Source: Bacteroidia bacterium
GTDB taxonomy: Bacteria; Bacteroidota; Bacteroidia; J057; JAIXKT01
Direction of reading: 5' to 3'
Assembly (NCBI GenBank): GCA_026932145.1
Contig: JAIXKT010000022.1
Coordinates: 24,874-58,948 of the forward strand
Length of the DNA stretch: 34,075 nt
The translations under genes were made by a program, and so were the position numbers. The notes under the pieces were generated by a model. The model saw nothing but the letters and a program-made list of their open reading frames with translations. It was not told the origin of the DNA and searched no databases. Shown one piece after another: positions 1 to 6,080 of the stretch (position 1 is the first letter of the stretch; each line of letters starts with the position of its first letter).

Positions 1-1289
1 TTTACGTCTTTTTTTGTGGGTGTGGGGTTTCATTTTTTATGTTTTTGCCCCTTTTTCGCCTCATTTTTACCAATTGGGCGTATTTTGGGCCTACAGGCTT
101 AAAATAGCTGCATTTGAGGTGGTGCCGTTTTTGGTGTTAACATATTGTTTACTAATAGCTTAGGTAACCTATACAGGTTGTATGCAATTGCTTCCAGGGC
201 GTGCTGGGCGTGGGTTTTGGCGATGCCCACATAGCGGGCGGTGCCGCCGCCGAACCAGCTTTTGGTGCCGGCAAAGGTGCGCTCTATTTTGTAGCGGTGT
301 TTGCCGCAGAGTTGGTTGAATTTGAGTTGTAATTTTGTTAAGGGTTTGTTTTTCACTGCTTTATAACACACTCTATCTTTAAGTCCCTTCGCTTTGAGGT
401 AGGTGGTATGGGCTTTGGATTTGTAGGCTTTGTCGGCATAGATGGCGACTTTTGGGGGAACTTGTGCCTTGGTTATCAATGTGTTAAAGTGGTTATGGTC
501 ATGGACGTTGGCGGGTGTGGTCTCCAGGGCAAGGACCAATCCGTTGCCGTCGGTAATAACGTGTTTTTTGTAGCCAAAGCGGGTTTCTTTGCCTTTTTTG
601 AGCCAGCGGGCTTCGTCGTCCACGCCAGGTTGATTTACTTTAACAAGCTTTAATTCAGCCGTTTGTGTTTGTATAGCTTCTTCCGTTTGTTCGTTTTCTT
701 TTCTGTCTTCGGCAATTTCGTAGGTGGGTTTTCCGGTGGGTTTGCGGGGGCTGTCGGTAATGGAGGCATCTATTATGCAGCCGGATTTTACCGTAATAGC
801 ATGTTTATCAAGCTGTTGGTTAAGTTCTTGCAACAGCAAGTCGTAGGCATTGCTTCCTGCCAGTTCGTTGCGGAAGCGGCACAGGGTGCTGTGGTCGGGT
901 ACTTCGTCTTCAAGACTCAGCCCAACGAAGGTCATCCAGCTTAAATCGGTGTTGGTCCTGTCTTCTATGTCTCTGTCGCTCAGGCTTTTATACCAAACGC
1001 CGAGCAGTAGCATTTTGAAAAGAATAATGGGGTTGTAGGCGGGTCTGCCGTCCGGTCTAAGCCCTTTTGGGTAGTGTTTTTGAAGTATTTTTACGATTGA
1101 TTCCCAATCAATTACCTCATTTATTTGCTTTAGAAACGCGTTTTTAGAACTGCGTTTAGAAACGTAGGGCTGGCTAAAACTCATCTGTATTTGGGCGTGC
1201 TTTATCACACCACAAAAATAATAAATTAGTTAATTAATTCAAAATCAAATAGTTAAATATTTTTATTCTTTTTGTCGTGCAACAGGCTC
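1..1289 (-). mobile_element. IS5-family insertion sequence, left end outside window
   Basis: One transposase gene fills this stretch. The right-hand terminal sequence reads gtcgtgcaacaggctc (1274-1289), whose complement starts GAGCCTGTTGCACGAC, a typical IS5-superfamily end. No matching inverted repeat occurs between 1 and 98, so the left end must lie before the window. The base triplet TAA at 1290-1292 just outside the end fits the short TNA target duplications made by several IS5 subgroups, but the partner copy cannot be seen. The element probably interrupted the minus-strand gene to its right. Confidence 0.8.
99..1208 (-). CDS. IS5-family transposase (DDE)
   Basis: This 369-residue protein cuts and joins the ends of the insertion sequence that carries it. 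An N-terminal DUF772-like helical region (about residues 40-130, with HSTLCRFRNEL near 106-116) is followed by the DDE nuclease core. The likely catalytic acids are Asp147 (IIDASI), Asp259 (IYADKAY) and Glu309 (KIERTFAG), in the order and spacing usual for IS5 transposases. Length and motifs look complete, so the element may still be active. The reading frame opens with GTG at 1208; an ATG at 1184, eight codons later, is the alternative start. The 'AQIQMSF' stretch resembles the start of other IS5 transposases, so both remain possible. Confidence 0.92.
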   Translation of the reverse strand: MIKHAQIQMSFSQPYVSKRSSKNAFLKQINEVIDWESIVKILQKHYPKGLRPDGRPAYNPIILFKMLLLGVWYKSLSDRDIEDRTNTDLSWMTFVGLSLEDEVPDHSTLCRFRNELAGSNAYDLLLQELNQQLDKHAITVKSGCIIDASITDSPRKPTGKPTYEIAEDRKENEQTEEAIQTQTAELKLVKVNQPGVDDEARWLKKGKETRFGYKKHVITDGNGLVLALETTPANVHDHNHFNTLITKAQVPPKVAIYADKAYKSKAHTTYLKAKGLKDRVCYKAVKNKPLTKLQLKFNQLCGKHRYKIERTFAGTKSWFGGGTARYVGIAKTHAQHALEAIAYNLYRLPKLLVNNMLTPKTAPPQMQLF

Positions 1290-1657
1290 TAATGTAAATC
1301 TTGAGTAAGCCAGTTCCAATCAACTTGTTCAAAGTCAATTTTTAGATTGATATTTAATTCGGGATTTTTTCTGAAAAATTCGTTCCATACTTTTAAATGT
1401 ATTTCTTTAATTGGATATTTTCTTAACTCATTTTCAGTCTGTTTTAAAAAATCCTGGCATTGCAAAATGTAATTCTCACCTGTTTTTGGAAAAACATTTA
1501 AATCTGTTTCAAAAAGATAATTTATTGTTTCGTTAAACCTTTTTGCAGGAACTGGATAAATTTTGTTGGGAAAAATGGAACTTAGCCAAGCAGTCAAACC
1601 TGTATAACTTATTGTAAGGTATTTTAAGATTACGTTGTTAAGGATTTGTTCTTTCAT
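1289..1657 (-). CDS. Hypothetical protein, probably 3'-truncated by the IS5 element
   Basis: The 122-residue product is not confidently recognised. It is soluble, has no signal peptide and is rich in aromatic residues. Its conserved-looking N-terminal block (ILKYLTISYTGLTAWLSSIF, residues 10-29) gives an impression of regions found ahead of nuclease or AAA domains in restriction-like proteins, but this is only an impression. The stop codon TAG is made of two bases of host DNA and the terminal G of the IS5 end, so the present C-terminus (DWNWLTQDLH) is set by the insertion. The true gene was probably longer. It lies 165 bp from the restriction-modification cassette, separated by a hairpin-like repeat, and may be part of the same defence-type accessory region. 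Confidence 0.55.
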   Translation of the reverse strand: MKEQILNNVILKYLTISYTGLTAWLSSIFPNKIYPVPAKRFNETINYLFETDLNVFPKTGENYILQCQDFLKQTENELRKYPIKEIHLKVWNEFFRKNPELNINLKIDFEQVDWNWLTQDLH

Positions 1658-1685
1658 TTCGTGATGGTCGTTCTAATATGGTAAC

Positions 1686-1812
1686 CAACGTTTTGGGGCT
1701 TGGCGTAGTGGCGGGTTTCGTAGCACAAAACTGTCAATATACCACAAAAGTTGATGCGAGGTAGAATGTTGAATTAAACACGTCACCCGCCATTTTGCCA
1801 AACTGCCTGTTG
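1686..1812. repeat. Imperfect palindromic element (attC-like hairpin)
   Basis: Two 17-bp arms, 1700-1716 and 1785-1801, are inverted copies of each other with 14 of 17 positions identical (ttggc, then tggcgggt on both). They are separated by 68 bp. Outside them a second short pair, caac (1686-1689) and gttg (1809-1812), also complements. The layout of outer pair, unpaired spacer, inner pair and long loop is that of an integron attC site, but the outer boxes miss the RYYYAAC/GTTRRRY consensus by about one base each. The element fills the gap between the truncated gene and the endonuclease gene. Confidence 0.5.
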
Positions 1813-1822
1813 TGTGCCGCTT

Positions 1823-2590
1823 TTATTTGATGTATTTCTCAAACGGTTTCACGAATTTCTTAATCATATCATCTGCACGCTTTTTTGCTTGTGTTACAAA
1901 ATGTTTCAAATACAATTTTGCCCAACTTTTCATTGATCCATCAAACGATTGGTCTAAGTCGCTAACGTGAAACTGAATTTGCATTGCGGCCGCCCAATTT
2001 ATGTATAAGTTTTCGGGATTTACTTTGAATAAACAAGCGAAATGCGTGTCTTGACAAACCAATTTATCGTTGTTGAGCAACCAATCAATTTCAAAATAGT
2101 TGATTGTGAAATTGTCAAACTCTTCGTTGTCCAACATTTTTGCACAGACTTGTGCTAACTTGAAAGCGGAAATAATGTTTGGTGGTTGTGCAGATTTAGA
2201 AACATTACGTGTTTTAATATCAATGATTTCGTAAAAATCATTTTTTACAACTAAAATATCTGCGGTATCGTTTTGTTTTTCGTCAAACGGATTTTCAATA
2301 CTCCATTTATCTGTTGCGTTTTTACCTCGACTTAGTAAAAACAAAACTGTTGGCGAATTGAATAAATTTTGCCTTGCTTGAAAACCGATAACATTCGGAT
2401 TTTTACTAAACAAATCGTTCAGATATTCGTATTGGCGAAAAGTGTTTTTCGGAAATTGTTTTTTGATTTCACTGTAAACGTGTTTATCAAATGGTTCTCC
2501 TGCCGCGTGTCCTGACAATGTTCCCGAAAGTGGTTTTGGAACGGAAGTACCTTTTATACTTTTTGCTAACTTGCTATAATTTACGTTCAT
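1823..2590 (-). CDS. hincIIR-like: Type II restriction endonuclease, HincII family
   Basis: This 255-residue protein should cut unmethylated DNA at GTYRAC, leaving blunt ends. From memory it aligns with HincII (258 residues) almost end to end: the blocks SGTLSGHAAGEPF, NSPT-LFLLSRGK, NDTADIL and NWAAAMQIQFHV are nearly the same. The active-site acids and lysine are Asp111, Asp124 and Lys126 (NDTADIL...EIIDIKTRN), each three positions before HincII Asp114, Asp127 and Lys129. Gln135 matches HincII Gln138, the residue that intercalates into the DNA. Nothing is truncated. The start ATG overlaps the stop of the methyltransferase gene as ATGA, so the toxic enzyme is translated after its partner. 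Confidence 0.95.
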   Translation of the reverse strand: MNVNYSKLAKSIKGTSVPKPLSGTLSGHAAGEPFDKHVYSEIKKQFPKNTFRQYEYLNDLFSKNPNVIGFQARQNLFNSPTVLFLLSRGKNATDKWSIENPFDEKQNDTADILVVKNDFYEIIDIKTRNVSKSAQPPNIISAFKLAQVCAKMLDNEEFDNFTINYFEIDWLLNNDKLVCQDTHFACLFKVNPENLYINWAAAMQIQFHVSDLDQSFDGSMKSWAKLYLKHFVTQAKKRADDMIKKFVKPFEKYIK

Positions 2591-4236
2591 TTTCGGGTTT
2601 CAAAAAGTTGATTAAACAATGCGCTTATTTTTGCAAGCAACTTTTCATCTTTGTTTGTCAAAAATTGTTGCGTAAAACCAGTAATTGAATTGTGAAGTAA
2701 AACTTCGTTTTTGTTGTTCCAGTTTATTTTTCGGAACGGAATACTTGCAATTGGTTTTTCAGAAAACTCAACGATATTTCCTTTAACAATGCCATTGCAT
2801 TTTAGCCAATCAAAAATTATGGTTTGATTGAGATATGCCAAAATATATTCAATACTCTCTTTGGTTTCGGGTTTTCTGAAAATTGCCGTTACGTCTTGTG
2901 TCGGAAAAATACCACCTTCAACCAACGCAAAACGAAAATAATTTTTGTTGGAAATTCGCTCTTTGCAAGGAACAAAAATTCGTTTGTCGGATTTGCTGAA
3001 TAAATTGAAATTTCGCAAGAAAACCCACTCCCAATAATTTATTTTTCGGTTGTATTGGTAGCGTTTTTCTAAATCGGCTTTGTATTTCTGAAAATGCAAA
3101 TAATAGTTTGGATATGTCTTTTGAAACTCAGTTTCTTCTAAACCGTCATTGACGAAAATGTATCTCGTAATTTGTTTTGCAAAAAACGGTATCAAATCTT
3201 TTGCTTTAACTACGTTAATTGTTGCCGCTTTTTCGGCATTGTTTAGTTCGTGTCCATTTACTTGAAATGCTTTATCCAAACCGCTTACAAGTCCATTTCC
3301 GATGTCGCAAACTTCGCCAATGGTGTGAAACTCTATTTTTTCTTCTTCAAAAAAACTGAGCAACGAATTTGGATTTTGCTTTTTACAAACTGTTTCTAAT
3401 TGCTGTAATTCTTCCCGAACTTCATCACTTTGCAACAACCAACGTTCGTTTGTTTTGAATTGTGAAACTTGCAAATACTCTGCGTCCTTAAAAGGAATTT
3501 GTTGTTGTAATTTTTCAAGTGTTTCAGAAGTTAGTTTTTGATTGGCGTAAAATTTTGCAACATTTATACTTCGACTACGCTCAGCATAAGTTTGGTTCGT
3601 GAGCGTAGTCGAACGAACAAACTTAAAAATAATAATAGAAACGGTTACTTTATCAAAAATTGGTGTTTCATTGAAATGATAAATTTCTTCAAAGTAGCCG
3701 TGTTGAACCATATAATTACGCAACGAAATGGAATGAGTTGTATTCATCCAATATTCGGGACAAATGAAAATCAGTTGTCCGTTTTCGTTTAATAATTCAA
3801 TAGATTTGAGAATGAAAATATAAAGGTAATCGCAAAGCGAGTTAAAGTATTTATTCCAAATTGGATTAAGTGAAAGTTCTTGTTTTAGTTCGTCTTCCAA
3901 ATTTTTCCAACGTATGTATGGTGGATTTCCGATAATTAAATCAAACTTTTCGTCAATGTTTGCAGAAACAAAACTTTCATAGCGAACAAACGGAAATTCC
4001 CTTGCTAAATCTTGGTCAATTTCATAAGCCGTCAAGTCATTGTAGCCTTTTTGTTTCAGCGTTTCTAAGAATATTCCCTCGCCACAAGATGGCTCTAAAA
4101 TTTTAGAATTTGCGGAAATGCGATGAACTGAACTTACCGAAGTTTCAGCCAACCCAACCATAAAGTCAGCCACTACTTTTGGTGTAAAGTACTGCCCAAA
4201 TTTGTTTTTGGCTATATGTTTTACTGAAATTTCCAT
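2587..4236 (-). CDS. hincIIM-like: Type II N6-adenine DNA methyltransferase, partner of the HincII-like enzyme
   Basis: The product (549 residues from the ATG at 4236) should methylate adenine in GTYRAC and protect host DNA. In order, it shows motif X (GQYFTP, about 14-19), the SAM-binding motif I (EPSCGEG, about 48-54) and the catalytic motif IV (NPPY, about 104-107), which is the gamma-class order. The C-terminal half would be the target-recognition domain. An open frame extends two codons upstream to a TTG, but the ATG lies about 10 nt from the predicted transcription start and is preferred. Residues about 208-223 (including YAERSRS) are encoded by a palindromic repeat inserted in frame, which helps explain why the protein is longer than M.HincII. 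A 4-nt overlap joins it to the endonuclease gene. Confidence 0.92.
   Translation of the reverse strand: MEISVKHIAKNKFGQYFTPKVVADFMVGLAETSVSSVHRISANSKILEPSCGEGIFLETLKQKGYNDLTAYEIDQDLAREFPFVRYESFVSANIDEKFDLIIGNPPYIRWKNLEDELKQELSLNPIWNKYFNSLCDYLYIFILKSIELLNENGQLIFICPEYWMNTTHSISLRNYMVQHGYFEEIYHFNETPIFDKVTVSIIIFKFVRSTTLTNQTYAERSRSINVAKFYANQKLTSETLEKLQQQIPFKDAEYLQVSQFKTNERWLLQSDEVREELQQLETVCKKQNPNSLLSFFEEEKIEFHTIGEVCDIGNGLVSGLDKAFQVNGHELNNAEKAATINVVKAKDLIPFFAKQITRYIFVNDGLEETEFQKTYPNYYLHFQKYKADLEKRYQYNRKINYWEWVFLRNFNLFSKSDKRIFVPCKERISNKNYFRFALVEGGIFPTQDVTAIFRKPETKESIEYILAYLNQTIIFDWLKCNGIVKGNIVEFSEKPIASIPFRKINWNNKNEVLLHNSITGFTQQFLTNKDEKLLAKISALFNQLFETRK
3570..3613. repeat. Palindromic repeat inserted in frame within the methyltransferase gene
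   Basis: The arms ttcgactacgctca (3570-3583) and tgagcgtagtcgaa (3600-3613) are perfect 14-bp inverted copies around a 16-bp loop. Read on the minus strand the element keeps the frame open and gives a peptide containing AERSRS, a string I associate with a palindromic repeat spread through Bacteroidota genomes. A second overlapping pairing is possible between aagtttggttcgt (3588-3600) and acgaacaaactt (3613-3624), with one bulged base. Confidence 0.85.
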
Positions 4237-4252
4237 TTTCAAATACTATTTA

Positions 4253-4260
4253 CAAAGATA
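4253..4260 (-). promoter_or_regulatory. -7 promoter element for the restriction-modification operon
   Basis: On the minus strand the sequence is TATCTTTG, an exact match to the Bacteroidota TAnnTTTG -7 element. It lies 16 nt before the ATG at 4236, giving a very short leader. No clear -33 TTTG is seen. Confidence 0.6.
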
Positions 4261-4309
4261 GAAAAATCAAGTTGATAGGTCAGATCTGGTCGTTTTTATT
4301 CATAACCTT

Positions 4310-4356
4310 TTGACGAAGTACTGTGCCCCAAAATGGCACACAACGCTTGACGAAGT
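4310..4356. repeat. Short repeat remnant upstream of the restriction-modification operon
   Basis: A 10-bp direct repeat, ttgacgaagt, occurs at 4310-4319 and 4347-4356. Between the copies lie gccccaaaa (4325-4333) and ggcacacaac (4335-4344). Both strings also occur, in the minus-strand reading, at the two edges of the palindromic element at 1686-1820. This looks like a decayed junction of the same repeat family on the far side of the cassette. The rest of 4261-4481 holds no gene that I can see. Confidence 0.4.
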
Positions 4357-4481
4357 TCCGAGAAAAAAAAGAGAAGACCAAAATTTATTTTGGGATTCCG
4401 GTGGCAATAGCGTCCTAAATAAATTTTAAGTCAATCAAATTTATCGATTACATATGTTAAAGGTAAAATATCTTGAAAGAC

Positions 4482-5183
4482 TTAGCTGTAAGTGGTAACA
4501 TACCGACTGAAGAATTCTGCTTCATATTTAGCCCCGATAGGTATTTCGGCAGCTCCGGTAGTGATTGTTTTGCCACGCACAGAATCCACTTTGTTGATCG
4601 CTACTACGTATGAGCGATGGACTCTAACAAATTCATTTTCAGGAAGTTTTTCGATGATTTGCCGTAAAGAAGAAAGTGTTAAGACCGGTTTTTTACCAAA
4701 TTGATGAATTTTTACGTAATCGTCTAAGGTTTCAAGGTAAAGAATATCTCGAAAGGGAATTTTTACCAATGAGTATTCTGAACGCACAATCAGGCTTTGT
4801 TCATTATTCCGGCTATTGTTGTGGCGTATTAAAATTTGGTTTTGTATTTTTTGAATGGTTTGGCGGAAGCGTTGCTCAATAATTGGTTTTAGTAGATAGT
4901 CGCTGGCGGCTACTTCAAAGGCTTCAAAGGCAAATTCGCGTGTGGTCGTGGCTATTATCAAAATTAACGATTGTGCTAATGAACGATAAAAGTCAAAACC
5001 GCTGATAAACGGTAAATTTATCTCCATCAGGATTACATCAACAGGAAATGTTCGGATGTATTGGGCGGCTTCGGAAGGATTTGTATAAGCCGCAGCAACT
5101 TCCATTTCCGGAAATTTTTGGCACAATGCTTTTATTTTATCCAACGATTCTATGTCAGGGTCAAGTGCAACACACGTAATCAT
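4482..5183 (-). CDS. LytTR-family response regulator with Glu at the phosphosite
   Basis: The 233-residue protein is a predicted DNA-binding regulator. Residues 1-120 form a receiver domain: the acidic pocket is Asp8/Asp10, the Thr cluster is at about 76-79 (ATTT), and the conserved Lys sits in YLLKP. The usual phospho-accepting Asp is replaced by Glu54 (ILMEINLP; the codon at 5022-5024 reads GAG). Residues about 128-230 form a LytTR domain with VKIPFRDILYLE and FVRVHRSYVV, which binds direct repeats in promoters. No histidine kinase is encoded nearby, although LytTR regulators in this phylum usually have one adjacent. Glu at this site often mimics phosphorylation, so the protein may be active all the time or respond to something other than a kinase. 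Confidence 0.9.
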   Translation of the reverse strand: MITCVALDPDIESLDKIKALCQKFPEMEVAAAYTNPSEAAQYIRTFPVDVILMEINLPFISGFDFYRSLAQSLILIIATTTREFAFEAFEVAASDYLLKPIIEQRFRQTIQKIQNQILIRHNNSRNNEQSLIVRSEYSLVKIPFRDILYLETLDDYVKIHQFGKKPVLTLSSLRQIIEKLPENEFVRVHRSYVVAINKVDSVRGKTITTGAAEIPIGAKYEAEFFSRYVTTYS

Positions 5184-5220
5184 TATCGAGATAAATGAAT
5201 AGCGAACAATATTTTTACAA

Positions 5221-5228
5221 CAAAGCTA
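5221..5228 (-). promoter_or_regulatory. -7 promoter element for the LytTR regulator
   Basis: The minus strand reads TAGCTTTG, matching TAnnTTTG, 38 nt before the ATG at 5183. The leader would be about 30 nt. No good -33 box is visible. Confidence 0.5.
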
Positions 5229-5264
5229 CTATTTTTTGGGTGTCTATCATTCAGGTTTTGCTTT

Positions 5265-6038
5265 TCATTTCCAGAATGGGTCTGATTCGTTTTCGCAGAA
5301 TTTAGTTTCTTTACTCAATTCATTGATTACCTCTTGGTTTTCCAACAGTCCTGCTTCTTGGATTTCATTGAATAACACTCTTTCTTCAAAGCGGGTATGG
5401 TCATTAATCAGGTTTTGGAGTTCTATTAAATCATCTGTGGTAGTGGTTTCTTTTTCAATAATTTGTCTTATTCGTTTATGTTGAGCGAGGGCTTTATCTC
5501 TATTTTCACTTGTTTTTTCTATTCGTGAAAAGAGGTATTTTTCTTCAACTTCAAAGTGAGGCAACAGATAATTTTCGTAAAACCAGTTGATGTATTTTTT
5601 AATTCTTTCTGTTTCAATATTTTTGGAAAGTCCCATTTTAATTTTCCAGCAGAGGCGCAATCCATGATAATGTTCTCGGCTCAATTGTACTAATTCTTTG
5701 GCTCTTTTGATTGGCGTAGTTGTTTTGTTTTCGTGATAATTTAGTTTTTCTACGATTTTTGAGTTATTAGAGTCTGAGTAAATTCCATAGGCATTGAGCA
5801 GAGTGCCTTTGATATTTTCTTGGGTTGATGAGATTGCGAAGATTACCATTTCATCGCCGGGGTCGGTTTCGCCTTCAAAACGGTGTACCTCGTCTATCAC
5901 AAATTCATCTGCATTGAGGCTACGACTTCCGTTATGGCAGTAGATACAATCGCTTTCTGATAATAGCGAAAAATCTATTGTATAACCTCTTTTGTACAAG
6001 TCGTTTAGTGCTTCGGAAACGGTTGTGTAATGTTTCAT
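5265..6038 (-). CDS. Fusion of a PRPP-synthetase-like small domain to a hemerythrin HHE domain
   Basis: This is a 257-residue soluble protein of two modules. Residues 1-98 (HYTTVSEALNDLYKRGYTIDF, then DEFVIDEVHRFEG and GTLLNAYGIYSD) match a small Bacteroidota family often labelled phosphoribosylpyrophosphate synthetase, although it lacks the residues of that enzyme. Residues 108-240 form a hemerythrin-like four-helix bundle. Likely di-iron ligands are His123 or His125, His161, Glu165, His187, His214 and Glu218. Such domains bind oxygen or nitric oxide or sense iron and redox state. The two modules are normally separate proteins, as far as I recall. The next gene upstream ends 42 nt away and no promoter is seen between them, so co-transcription with the TPR gene is likely. 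Confidence 0.85.
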   Translation of the reverse strand: MKHYTTVSEALNDLYKRGYTIDFSLLSESDCIYCHNGSRSLNADEFVIDEVHRFEGETDPGDEMVIFAISSTQENIKGTLLNAYGIYSDSNNSKIVEKLNYHENKTTTPIKRAKELVQLSREHYHGLRLCWKIKMGLSKNIETERIKKYINWFYENYLLPHFEVEEKYLFSRIEKTSENRDKALAQHKRIRQIIEKETTTTDDLIELQNLINDHTRFEERVLFNEIQEAGLLENQEVINELSKETKFCENESDPFWK

Positions 6039-6080
6039 TTTCGTATGTTTTATAGGTTTAGATATTAACTATTCTTGGTG

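Noticed and set aside
408-1038. Three plus-strand frames opposite the IS5 transposase
   Set aside because: They are antisense to a protein with complete catalytic motifs, and their translations are low-complexity Gly/Val/Phe-rich text with no domain.
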